Origin: Knoellia sp031844405
GTDB taxonomy: Bacteria; Actinomycetota; Actinomycetes; Actinomycetales; Dermatophilaceae
NCBI GenBank assembly: GCA_031844405.1
Contig: JAUZVC010000002.1
Coordinates: 744,001 to 808,000 of the forward strand
DNA length: 64,000 nt
Reading direction: 5' to 3'
Of the stretch, positions 52,958-60,517 are shown in pieces; within the stretch, counting starts at the first letter, position 1; every line of letters begins with the position of its first letter. Made by a program: the position numbers and the translations under genes. The notes beneath the pieces are model-generated. The model did no database searches. It was not told the DNA's origin and was given only the letters and a program-made list of their open reading frames with translations.

Positions 52958-53335
52958 TCACGCCGAGGCGGCGTCCTCGAGGATGTCGGGGGCGTGGACG
53001 ACGACCCAGTCCATGAGCGGCACTAGCAGCGCGGCGAGCTCGCGTCCGCGCTCGGTGAGCGAGTACTCGACGTGCGGCGGGACGACCGGTCGCGCGTCAC
53101 GCAGGACGAGACCGTCGGCGACGAGGGTCCGCAGGGTCTGCGCGAGCATCTTCTCGCTCACGCCCTCGGCCCGCCGTCGCAGCTCGCTCCAGCGCCGCGC
53201 CTCGCCGTCGGAGAGCGAGAGCAGGACGAGCAGCCCCCACTTGCTCATGACGTGGTCGAGCACGGTGCGGCTCGGGCACCCGGCGGCGAAGACGGCGTCG
53301 GGGAAGTGGCGCTCCAGCGAGTTGCTCACCTTCAT
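52958..53335 (-). CDS. HxlR-family transcriptional regulator
   Basis: 125 aa, ATG. The single winged helix of the HxlR type: CPSRTVLDHVMSKWGLLVLL (conserved Cys-x-x-x and K-W), RWSELRRRAEGVSEKMLAQT (recognition helix), LRTLVADGLVLRDARPVVPPHVEYSLTERG (wing). Such regulators often sense quinones or electrophiles and control a divergent oxidoreductase. The gene is divergent from an NmrA-type NAD(P)-binding protein (starts 109 bp apart), the usual arrangement. An imperfect palindrome covers its ribosome binding site region. Confidence 0.92.
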   Translation of the reverse strand: MKVSNSLERHFPDAVFAAGCPSRTVLDHVMSKWGLLVLLSLSDGEARRWSELRRRAEGVSEKMLAQTLRTLVADGLVLRDARPVVPPHVEYSLTERGRELAALLVPLMDWVVVHAPDILEDAASA

Positions 53336-53340
53336 GTAGG

Positions 53341-53361
53341 TACCTTACTTGAAAGTGGGTA
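53341..53361. promoter_or_regulatory. Imperfect palindrome, probable HxlR operator
   Basis: TACCTTACTT (53341-53350) and AAGTGGGTA (53353-53361) are near-inverted copies (TACC-n-ACTT) around a GA centre. It lies 6 bp upstream of the hxlR-type start codon, in the gap shared with the divergent NmrA gene. Paired TACC/GGTA half-sites are common for HxlR proteins. Confidence 0.5.
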
Positions 53362-53443
53362 CTTCCCGATGGGAAGTATGCCGTGCGGTCCTTCGTTGGT
53401 GGGGAGTGTCAGGCACGTCGCCACCTCCTCGAAAGGCCTCCAC

Positions 53444-54304
53444 ATGACCTCCATCCTCGTCACCGGCGCCACCGGCCACCTCGGACGGCTCGCCGTCGAC
53501 GCCCTCCTCGCCCGCGGCGTCGACCCCGCCTCGGTCTCCGCGCTGGTCCGTGACGCCGACCGCGGGCGCGACCTCGCCGACCTCGGCGTCGACGTGCGGG
53601 TCGGCAGCTATGACGACCCCGGCTCCCTCGACGTCGCGTTCAAGGGTGTCGAGCGGCTCCTCTTCGTCTCCGGCTCCGAGGTCGGCCGCCGGGTCGAGCA
53701 GCACCGCAACGTCGTCGACGCGGCCGTGCGGGCCGGTGTCGGGCTCGTCGCCTACACGAGCATCACGCGGGCGGACACCTCGCCGCTCGGCCTCGCCCCC
53801 GAGCACCTGGCGACCGAGGAGGCGCTCGCCGCCTCGGGTCTGCCGCACGTCCTGCTCCGCAACTCCTGGTACGTCGAGAACTACACCGGCCAGGCCGCGC
53901 AGCAGCTCGAGCACGGTGTCGTCCTCGGTGCTGCCGGCGAGGGCCGGGTCAGCGCCGCGACCCGCGCCGACTACGCCGAGGCGGCAGCCGTCGCCGTCCT
54001 GTCCGACGACCTCGCCGGGCAGGTGTTCGAGCTCGGTGCCGACGAGGCATTCACGCTCGGCGAGTACGCCGCCACCCTCGCTGAGGTGGCGGGTGCACCG
54101 GTGGCCTACCGCGACCTGTCGGTCGACGACTACACCGCCGCGCTCGTCGGTGCCGGTCTGCCCGAGGGCTACGCACGGGTGCTCGCCGAGAGCGACGCGC
54201 ACCTGCGGGACGGCGCGCTCCTCGTCGAGACCGGCGACCTCTCCCGCCTCCTTGGTCGACCGACGACCTCGCTCGACGACGCCGTGCGCAGCGCGCTGCG
54301 CTGA
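53444..54304 (+). CDS. NmrA-family NAD(P)H-binding protein (quinone-reductase-like SDR)
   Basis: 286 aa, ATG at 53444 with GAAAGG upstream. The Rossmann start ILVTGATGHLGRLAVDALLA has the GxxGxxG pattern, and SALVRDADRGRDLADLG is the NmrA-type second strand. HVLLRNSWYVENYTGQ and the C-terminal VAGAPVAYRDLSVDDYTAAL resemble quinone oxidoreductase 2 and similar proteins. It probably reduces or senses quinones with NAD(P)H. It is divergent from an HxlR regulator, the likely controller. A terminator follows at 54311. Confidence 0.9.
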   Translation: MTSILVTGATGHLGRLAVDALLARGVDPASVSALVRDADRGRDLADLGVDVRVGSYDDPGSLDVAFKGVERLLFVSGSEVGRRVEQHRNVVDAAVRAGVGLVAYTSITRADTSPLGLAPEHLATEEALAASGLPHVLLRNSWYVENYTGQAAQQLEHGVVLGAAGEGRVSAATRADYAEAAAVAVLSDDLAGQVFELGADEAFTLGEYAATLAEVAGAPVAYRDLSVDDYTAALVGAGLPEGYARVLAESDAHLRDGALLVETGDLSRLLGRPTTSLDDAVRSALR

Positions 54305-54310
54305 CGACGA

Positions 54311-54347
54311 ACGGGCGGCCTCCCCGGGACAGGGGAAGGCCGCCCGT
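54311..54347 (+). terminator. Hairpin after the NmrA-type gene
   Basis: ACGGGCGGCCTCCCC (54311-54325) and GGGGAAGGCCGCCCGT (54332-54347) pair with a single bulged base. It lies 7 bp after the stop and may also serve the convergent M14 gene, which ends at 54397. Confidence 0.7.
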
Positions 54348-54396
54348 CGTCCGTCGTCCGTCGCGCCGGGCACCGGCGCTCGGGTCGAGGCGGAGG

Positions 54397-55548
54397 TCAG
54401 CCGTGCTGGTGCTCCGGCGCCTCGACCGGCTCGCCCCGCTCCGGCAGGTTCTCGACCGGTGCGAGGTCGGTCGAGAGCCACGAGCCGTCGGCCACGGAGC
54501 TCAGCAGCGCGTAGCCGGTCGTCTCGGCGGTCTTGGCGATGTAGCCGGCCGACTTCTGGCCGATGTCACCACGCAGCTCGAAGAGGACCGAGGCCGAGCC
54601 GAGCAGGGCGTAGGCGTTGCGCGCGATGCCCGGCGTCGTCGTGCTCGGGTAGCGCGTGATGTTGGCGTAGCCCTTGCTCTCGACCGAGTTGAGCATCACG
54701 GCGACAGCGCGCTGGGAGTCCTCGACGTCCTGCGTCCACGCGTCGCCGAGCCCGAGGCGTGCCGCCTCCTCGTCGGCGTTGGGCCACATGATCGAGCCGG
54801 TGATCATCCGGCCGTCGTCGTCGACGTAGGTGCCCTGGTGGTGGTAGTCGACGACGAGGGCGGGCTGGCGCTCGTCCCAGAGCAGCCGCATCGCGATCGC
54901 CTCCGGCACCGGGTTGAGCTCGTCCTCACCCGCGATATAGGGGTGGTCGTAGGCCGACTCCGAGTAGGAGTGGTAGCGGTTGATGTCGTAGCCGCGACCC
55001 ACTTGGTAGAAGGGGTCGCAGGGTGCCGCCTTGCACCTGGTGTCGAAGTTCTGGCGCCACGGCGTGGTGCGCCCGGCCGTGTCGGTGACGTCCGCGTCGA
55101 ACCCGTCGACGTTGACGCGCGGCACGATCGTCACCGTGAGCGCGTCACGGATCTCCTGCGAGGCCTTCGACCCGTTGGAGAGCGTGCGGATCAGCGAGAG
55201 CATCCCCTCGCTGACGACGAACTCGTCGCCGTGCTGGTTGGCGATGAACATGACGTCCGTCGGGCCGTCGCCGATCGTCACGACCGGGATGTCGCGGCCG
55301 GTGTTGCTCTGCAACGGCGCCGGGGAGAGGTCGAAGGCTCCCTTGGCCGAGCCGTCGACCTGGCGCAGGGTCGACCACAGCTGCTCGTAGGAGTGGATGC
55401 CGCTCAGGTTCGTCCCGCCCCAGGGCCCGCCCGGTGTCGTGGGTGGTGGGTCGGCCACCGAGGTGGCGGCCGGGGCGGCGGCGAGCGCGCAGGCGGTGAG
55501 GCCGACGACGATCGCTGACCTGAGGCGGGACGGATGGCGTGATGACAT
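54397..55548 (-). CDS. Secreted M14-family zinc carboxypeptidase
   Basis: 383 aa. Signal peptide RSAIVVGLTACALAAAPAAT with cleavage near VADPP. The mature domain has the zinc ligands of M14: FIANQHGDEFVVSEG (H-x-x-E) and, later, VVDYHHQGTYVDD (third His). Substrate-binding RVNVDGFDADV and GYDINRYHSYSE (Asn-Arg) and a catalytic Glu in VLFELRGDIG near the end are also present. It may release C-terminal amino acids from peptides or act on wall peptides. Two Cys (RCKAAPCDPF) may form a disulfide. It stands alone upstream of ssrA on the opposite strand. Confidence 0.88.
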   Translation of the reverse strand: MSSRHPSRLRSAIVVGLTACALAAAPAATSVADPPPTTPGGPWGGTNLSGIHSYEQLWSTLRQVDGSAKGAFDLSPAPLQSNTGRDIPVVTIGDGPTDVMFIANQHGDEFVVSEGMLSLIRTLSNGSKASQEIRDALTVTIVPRVNVDGFDADVTDTAGRTTPWRQNFDTRCKAAPCDPFYQVGRGYDINRYHSYSESAYDHPYIAGEDELNPVPEAIAMRLLWDERQPALVVDYHHQGTYVDDDGRMITGSIMWPNADEEAARLGLGDAWTQDVEDSQRAVAVMLNSVESKGYANITRYPSTTTPGIARNAYALLGSASVLFELRGDIGQKSAGYIAKTAETTGYALLSSVADGSWLSTDLAPVENLPERGEPVEAPEHQHG

Positions 55549-55795
55549 GGGCTGGTCCTCCGGTCGGACGGATGCCGGACGGGCTCCTCGCCGCAGTTCG
55601 GGTGGCGCGCAGCCGCGTCCTGCCTGGTCCCTGGGACGCTAACGAGTTACCCGTGGGTCCGCTCGGCGAGCGGTACCGCGCCCGACGCCCCGCATGCGCG
55701 TCGCCCGGGACCGCCCGGGAATTGATTCGGGCCTGTCACACGTTGGCAGGTACAGTTCCAGACACAACTCAACAGCGTGGGATGAGCCCCCTCAG

Positions 55796-56162
55796 GGGGG
55801 TGATCGGTTTCGACATTGGTCGGCGGATCAAGGGAAGCGGGTCGAGGATGCACGGTCATCTCGTCAACGCTCCGTGCAAACCAATAGGTGCCAACTCCAA
55901 GCGCACCGACTTCGCCCTCGCCGCCTGAGCGAGCCCGAAGTCCGTTGGTCTGAGCGTGGTCTCGGCTCAGTAACCAGCGTCATCTAGAGACCTTGCTGCG
56001 GCTCCCTCGTCGGGGGGAGTCGTGGGACTCCAATCCGACTGGGCCTGTCGGGGAACGTGTGCGCGCGAGCCCCGGGGCCGAGAAAATCCATAGCGCACTG
56101 CACCCGGAGAAGCCTTGGTTTCCCGTCAGTGGACGCGGGTTCGATTCCCGCCACCTCCACCA
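55796..56162 (+). ncRNA. ssrA: Transfer-messenger RNA (tmRNA)
   Basis: 367 nt. The 5' end GGGGGTG (55796-55802) pairs with CACCTCC (56152-56158), followed by the encoded ACCA end. GATCGGTTTCGAC and the T-arm GCGGGTTCGATTCCCGC give the alanyl-tRNA-like half. The resume codon is GCC at 55890 and the tag reads ANSKRTDFALAA with TGA at 55926-55928; the LAA-type ending is the usual protease signal. tmRNA with SmpB (45053) rescues stalled ribosomes and tags the product for degradation. A -10-like TACAGT lies at 55751 upstream, but no good -35 is seen. The preceding 247-bp gap holds no gene. Confidence 0.97.
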
Positions 56163-56258
56163 CCGAGCTCATCCCACGAGCGACCACACCCGGTCGACCG
56201 GTCCGCCGGTCGGCCGGGTGCTCGCGTCTGCCGGCCTCGTCGTGTGTGACGATCTCGT

Positions 56259-57098
56259 ATGCCGTCCGCCCACCTCCCACCGCCCTCGTCGCCTCCCGAG
56301 GACGAGCGGATCGGCGACCGCGACCTCGCCGACTGGCGCACCGACGCCGGCCGCCTCGTCGTCCGCGGCGCCGCGCGAGGTGCGACCCTCGTCGCCCATC
56401 TGGGTCGCTGGTCGGTCGCCAACCTCGCCCTCGTCCTCACGGTCGGCATCGGGCTGGCCGTTGTCTGGGGCTTCGCGGCGACCTCCGCGGAGGTCTACGA
56501 GAACGTCGTCGACCGCGACGGCATCTCCGTCGTCGACCAGCCCGTGCTCGACTGGGCAGTGGCGGCCCGCACGCCGATGTCGGAGCGCCTCGCCACAGAC
56601 TTCACCGACCTCGGCGGGACCATCGGCATGCCGGTCATCGCCGTCGTCGTCACGGTCGGGCTGGCGCTGCTGTGGCGCGGCTGGACCCCGGTCGTCCTCA
56701 TGCTCATCGCGACCGGCGGCTCGCTGGCGATGACCCTCACCGGCAAGGACCTCGCCGGCCGCGCCCGGCCCCCGCGGTCGCTCGCCGTGCCGCCCTACGA
56801 GACCTCGGCGAGCTTTCCCTCCGGGCACACGCTCAACGCGACCGTGGTCCTGGGGCTCACGGCATACCTGCTCGTCATCTGGCTGCGGAAGAAGCGGTGG
56901 CGCACCGTGGTCGTCGTCGTGCTCGGGGCCTTCGTCGTCGCCATGGGTCTCTCACGCGTCTACCTCGGCCACCACTGGCTCACCGACGTCGTCGCGGGGT
57001 GGGCGATCGGGCTCGGCTGGCTCGCCTGCGTCGTCACCGGTCACCGCGTGCGCCTCACGCTCGAGCGGAGCCGTCGATCGAGTCGCCCGGGCGGGTGA
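56259..57098 (+). CDS. PAP2-family membrane phosphatase
   Basis: 279 aa, ATG at 56259 that forms part of a GTATGCCGT motif (56257-56265). After a ~50-residue cytoplasmic start there are about five TM helices. The three PAP2 motifs are complete: KDLAGRARPP (~166-175), SFPSGHTLN (~189-197) and SRVYLGHHWLTDVVAG (~231-246). Family members remove phosphate from lipids such as undecaprenyl diphosphate or phosphatidate at the membrane. Its 3' end overlaps the converging YgjV-like gene by 44 bp. Confidence 0.92.
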   Translation: MPSAHLPPPSSPPEDERIGDRDLADWRTDAGRLVVRGAARGATLVAHLGRWSVANLALVLTVGIGLAVVWGFAATSAEVYENVVDRDGISVVDQPVLDWAVAARTPMSERLATDFTDLGGTIGMPVIAVVVTVGLALLWRGWTPVVLMLIATGGSLAMTLTGKDLAGRARPPRSLAVPPYETSASFPSGHTLNATVVLGLTAYLLVIWLRKKRWRTVVVVVLGAFVVAMGLSRVYLGHHWLTDVVAGWAIGLGWLACVVTGHRVRLTLERSRRSSRPGG

Positions 57099-57717
57099 TG
57101 CCGGCGATGTCGAGCGCCCAGGCGGCACCGTCGCGGCGGAAGCCGAGCCGCTCGTAGTAGGCGCCGACCATGTCGTCGGGGGTGCGCACCGTGCGCCAGC
57201 CGTGGCCGGCGAAGAGCCCGCTGTGGCGCCACACGAACTCGCCGGGCGTGAAGTCGCGGTAGCGCTCGGTGACGTAGTCGAGCTCGATCTGGCCGACGCC
57301 GCCACCGGCGTCGCGCACGACGACGACGCCGACCGTCTCGTGGCCGTGGAGGACGAGGTAGGCGTAGCGCGAGGCCGACTCGGTGACCCCGCTGAAGCCG
57401 GGGTTGAACTTCGCGATGTCGGCGGCCTGCACGTCGAGGAAGTGCTGGAAGTAGGCGTCGTCCTCCTCGACCTCGATGACGCGGAAGGCGTTCTCGTCGC
57501 CCTTCTCGCGGAGCATCTTCGCGATGAACCAGAGGTTGATCGCGGCGAGGACGACGTTCATCGCGACCATCGGCCAGACGCCGATGAGGGCGTTGAAGAC
57601 GGTGAGGATGACGCAGGCGACGGTGTTGAGGAGGCGCAGCCGCAGAATGCGGGCCTGGAGGAGCGAGAAGACGAGGAGCGCCGAGCCGAACCAGCCGAGG
57701 GCGTCGAGCCAGCTCAT
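57055..57717 (-). CDS. YgjV-like membrane protein with C-terminal GNAT-like domain
   Basis: 220 aa. The N-terminal ~75 residues hold three short TM helices (ALGWFGSALLVFSLLQARIL, LLNTVACVILTVFNALIGVW, VAMNVVLAAINLWFIAKML), the pattern of YgjV-type proteins. The rest is soluble (VIEVEEDDAYFQHFLDVQAA, YLVLHGHETVGVVVVRDAGG, MVGAYYERLGFRRDGAAWAL). Its ending (YYERLGFRRDG) resembles the last part of GNAT acetyltransferases. Function unknown. The stop lies inside the end of the converging PAP2 gene, and the start overlaps the SIMPL-domain gene upstream by 4 bp. Confidence 0.75.
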   Translation of the reverse strand: MSWLDALGWFGSALLVFSLLQARILRLRLLNTVACVILTVFNALIGVWPMVAMNVVLAAINLWFIAKMLREKGDENAFRVIEVEEDDAYFQHFLDVQAADIAKFNPGFSGVTESASRYAYLVLHGHETVGVVVVRDAGGGVGQIELDYVTERYRDFTPGEFVWRHSGLFAGHGWRTVRTPDDMVGAYYERLGFRRDGAAWALDIAGITRPGDSIDGSARA

Positions 57718-58331
57718 GCCAGAGCCCAGCGGACGGTCACGGTGCTGCGGATCGCACGGGTGCCCCCCTCGACGGGCATCGCACCGGCGAAGGCGTCGGC
57801 CGAGCGGGCCATCATCGGGCGTGGGCCGGGCTCGAGTCCGCCCTCATGGATCGAGATGACCGGGCCGAGCTGGACGCCGGCGAGCCTCGCGAACTGAGTT
57901 GCGCGGGCGCGCGCGTCCTCGAAGGCCGCCTCACGCGCCGCCTCGACGGCCTCGGTCGTCTGCTCGGCCGTCATCTCGATGCCGTCGACGGCGAGCGCGT
58001 CACCGGCGGCTCCCGCGAGGGCTTGGAGGAGGTCGCCGACCCGGGTCGTGTCCCGGACCGTGAGCGTGAACGCCTGGTATGCCGTGTAGCCGATGACATT
58101 GCGGCCGTTCTGGTCGTGACGCGGGTGGATCCCGACGTCCTCGGTCCGACGGTCCCTCGCCTCGACGCCGTGGTCCGCCGCAGCCTGGAGCGCGGCCGCG
58201 GTCCGCTCCGACGAGGCCGAGAGCGCGCCCGCCACGTCGCGGGCGTCGCACTGCACCCGAGCCCTCACGATGACGAGGTCGGGCACGACGTGGTGCGCGC
58301 CCTGGCCGGTGACTTCGACGTGCTCGCTCAT
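57714..58331 (-). CDS. SIMPL-domain (DUF541) protein
   Basis: 205 aa from the ATG at 58331 (MSEHVEVTGQGAHHVVPDLV); the longer frame upstream is unrelated. VEVTGQGAHHVVPDLVIVRA at the start and AYQAFTLTVRDTTRVGDLLQ in the middle, then EAAFEDARARATQFARLAGV and a final STVTVRWALA, match the SIMPL fold. No signal peptide is seen, unlike many homologues that are secreted. SIMPL proteins may form ring-like assemblies; role unknown. It overlaps the YgjV-like gene by 4 bp. Confidence 0.88.
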   Translation of the reverse strand: MSEHVEVTGQGAHHVVPDLVIVRARVQCDARDVAGALSASSERTAAALQAAADHGVEARDRRTEDVGIHPRHDQNGRNVIGYTAYQAFTLTVRDTTRVGDLLQALAGAAGDALAVDGIEMTAEQTTEAVEAAREAAFEDARARATQFARLAGVQLGPVISIHEGGLEPGPRPMMARSADAFAGAMPVEGGTRAIRSTVTVRWALA

Positions 58332-58452
58332 GGGGGCAACTGTAGGTCCGGGACCCGAGCGCAGACGACGACGCGAGGTCGACGCAGACGTGGCGGTCCC
58401 GGTCGGCGGGCCGATTCTCGTGAACTCACCGGTAGCAGGTTGAATCTCCCCC

Positions 58453-59859
58453 ATGGCCCTTCCCTCCGCTGCGAACTCCGTCACCGTCCGTCTCGTCGTC
58501 CCGGCCCGAGCCACCGCCGTCAGTGAGCTCACCGGGGTCGTGGAGGAGGCAGGGGGAGTCGTCACCGGGCTCGACGTCACCGCCTCGGGCCACGACGCGG
58601 TGCGCATCGACGTCACCCTCATGACGCGGGACCCGGAGCACGCCGACGAGATCGTCGAGAAGATGCGCGCGGTCCCCGGGGTCAAGATCGGCAAGGTCTC
58701 GGACCGCACCTTCCTCATGCACCTCGGCGGCAAGCTCCAGATCGAGTCGAAGGTCCCGATCCGCAACCGTGACGACCTCTCGCTCATCTACACCCCCGGC
58801 GTCGCCCGCGTCTGCATGGCCATCGCGGAGAACCCCGAGGACGCGCGCCGCCTCACGATCAAGCGCAACACCGTCGCCGTCGTCACCGACGGCACGGCGG
58901 TGCTCGGGCTCGGTGACATCGGCCCGCTCGCCGCGATGCCGGTCATGGAGGGCAAGGCGGCACTCTTCAAGCGGTTCGCCGACATCGACGCCTTCCCGAT
59001 CTGCCTCGACACGACCGACACCGAGGAGATCATCACCGCGGTCAAGGCCATCTCGCCGGTCTTCGCCGGCATCAACCTCGAGGACATCTCGGCCCCGCGC
59101 TGCTTCGAGATCGAGGCGCGCCTGCGGGCCGAGCTCGACATCCCGGTCTTCCACGACGACCAGCACGGCACCGCCATCGTCGCGCTCGCCGCGATGCGCA
59201 ACGCGCTCGCCGTCGTCGGCAAGAAGCTCGAGGACGTCAAGCTCGTCATGAGTGGCGCCGGTGCGGCCGGGACGGCCATCCTCAAGCTCATGCTCTTCGC
59301 CGGTGCCCGCAACGTCGTCGTCGCCGACATGCACGGTGTCATCCACAAGGGCCGCGAGGACGTGCTCTCCGGCGAGCACCCCAACCACGAGTGGATCGCC
59401 GAGCACACCAACCCCGACAACCTCTCGGGCACGCTCGTCGAGGCGCTCGCCGGGGCCGACGTCTTCCTCGGTGTCTCCGCGCCCAACATCCTCACCGGTG
59501 ACGACATCGCGACGATGGCCGACGACGCCGTCGTCTTCGCCATGGCCAACCCGACCCCGGAGGTCGACCCGGTAGAGGCGGCCAAGCACGCCACCGTCGT
59601 CGCCACCGGTCGCTCGGACTTCGCGAACCAGATCAACAACGTCCTCGTCTTCCCCGGCGTCTTCCGCGGCCTGCTCGACTCCGGGTCCAAGGTGCTCACC
59701 CCAGAGGTGCTGCTCGCGGCCGCCGAGGCCCTCGCCGGGGTCGTCAAGGAGGACGAGCGCAACGCGACCTACATCATCCCGAGCGTCTTCCACCCGGACG
59801 TCGCCGAGGTCGTCGCCGCCGCGGTCGCCAGGGCGGCGACCTCCCAGCCCACGGCGTGA
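58453..59859 (+). CDS. NAD-dependent malic enzyme with N-terminal ACT-like domain
   Basis: 468 aa, ATG at 58453. It decarboxylates malate to pyruvate. The first ~80 residues (SVTVRLVVPARATAVSELTG, VVTGLDVTASGHDAVRIDVT) look like a regulatory ACT domain. The catalytic part has LSLIYTPGVARVCMAIAENP, TVAVVTDGTAVLGLGDIGPL, IPVFHDDQHGTAIVALAAMR, the Rossmann LVMSGAGAAGTAILKLMLFA and ANPTPEVDPVEA. The next gene overlaps its stop by 4 bp. Confidence 0.95.
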   Translation: MALPSAANSVTVRLVVPARATAVSELTGVVEEAGGVVTGLDVTASGHDAVRIDVTLMTRDPEHADEIVEKMRAVPGVKIGKVSDRTFLMHLGGKLQIESKVPIRNRDDLSLIYTPGVARVCMAIAENPEDARRLTIKRNTVAVVTDGTAVLGLGDIGPLAAMPVMEGKAALFKRFADIDAFPICLDTTDTEEIITAVKAISPVFAGINLEDISAPRCFEIEARLRAELDIPVFHDDQHGTAIVALAAMRNALAVVGKKLEDVKLVMSGAGAAGTAILKLMLFAGARNVVVADMHGVIHKGREDVLSGEHPNHEWIAEHTNPDNLSGTLVEALAGADVFLGVSAPNILTGDDIATMADDAVVFAMANPTPEVDPVEAAKHATVVATGRSDFANQINNVLVFPGVFRGLLDSGSKVLTPEVLLAAAEALAGVVKEDERNATYIIPSVFHPDVAEVVAAAVARAATSQPTA

Positions 59860-60233
59860 CCTCGGGTCGGGCCCGGGACCGGTCACTGCTGCCCGCGGCG
59901 GTGGCGGTGATCGTGCAGCTCGCCGTCGTCTATGCGCCGTCGGCAGGGGGAGCGCCGGGCGTGCCACACCTCGACAAGCTCGTCCACGCGTCGGTCTTCG
60001 CCCTGCCGGTCCTCCTCGGCCTGCTCGCCCGGCTGCCGCTCGTCCCGGTCGTCGTCGTCATGGCGCTGCACGCACCGGTGAGCGAGGTCCTCCAGGGGAC
60101 GCTGCTGCCGCAGCGCTCGGGCGACCCGTGGGACGCCGTCGCCGACCTCGTCGGGGTGGCCCTTGGGGCAGTGGTGGCGACCGTGGTGCTGCGCCGGAGT
60201 CGAGCCGGCGTCGAGGTCGCCGTCGAGCGCTGA
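59856..60233 (+). CDS. VanZ-like membrane protein
   Basis: 125 aa, GTG overlapping the malic-enzyme stop by 4 bp. Three to four hydrophobic segments (LLPAAVAVIVQLAVVYAPSA, LVHASVFALPVLLGLLARLP, LVGVALGAVVATVVLRR). VPHLDKLVHASVFALPVLL and ALHAPVSEVLQGTLLPQRSG DPWDAVADLVG match the VanZ pattern (D-K-x-x-H and E-x-x-Q ... D-x-x-A-N/D). Members are small membrane proteins of unclear role; some affect glycopeptide tolerance. Confidence 0.82.
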   Translation: MTSGRARDRSLLPAAVAVIVQLAVVYAPSAGGAPGVPHLDKLVHASVFALPVLLGLLARLPLVPVVVVMALHAPVSEVLQGTLLPQRSGDPWDAVADLVGVALGAVVATVVLRRSRAGVEVAVER

Positions 60234-60282
60234 GCCGACTGTCGCGGCAGGTGCCGGCGTCGCCCTCCTGTGGCGCACGAAC

Positions 60283-60340
60283 GGCGCAGACTCCGACCAG
60301 CGGCGCTCCCATGAGGGCGCCGCTGAGCACGATCTGCGCC
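60283..60340 (+). terminator. Nested hairpin after the VanZ-like gene
   Basis: The outer arms GGCGCAGA (60283-60290) and TCTGCGCC (60333-60340) and the inner arms CAGCGGCGC (60298-60306) and GCGCCGCTG (60317-60325) are both perfect. Two-level pairing makes a stable structure that probably ends the malic enzyme-VanZ transcript. It lies 49 bp after the stop. Confidence 0.65.
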
Positions 60341-60393
60341 GCGGACCGGCGAGGTCGCGGGCGAACGTCGTGGTCGGGCCGAGCGCGCGCCGC

Positions 60394-60402
60394 TGCTAAA
60401 CT
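60394..60402 (+). promoter_or_regulatory. Extended -10 promoter (TGCTAAACT) of the helicase gene
   Basis: TG at 60394-60395 plus TAAACT at 60397-60402 form an extended -10 element. Transcription from ~60408 would give a 5' leader of about 110 nt before the ATG at 60518. A second possible -35 (TTGACA, 60451-60456) lies within the leader but has no good -10. Confidence 0.45.
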
Positions 60403-60517
60403 CGATCCTTGCGCCACGTCCGGCGCCGCGTTCCAGCCCGTTGAATCTCGTTGACACAGAAGTCGTCGTGGAGGGCCGTAGACGCCACCACCACCGACTC
60501 GGATCGAGTGATTCTCC

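Noticed and set aside
56120..56162. Separate tRNA gene with encoded CCA
   Set aside because: The T-arm and acceptor are the 3' half of the tmRNA; its 5' partner is at 55796.
56257..56265. GTATGCCGT as a translation-start signal
   Set aside because: A few copies include start codons (56259, near 51985 and 51849), but most lie inside genes in other phases or between genes.
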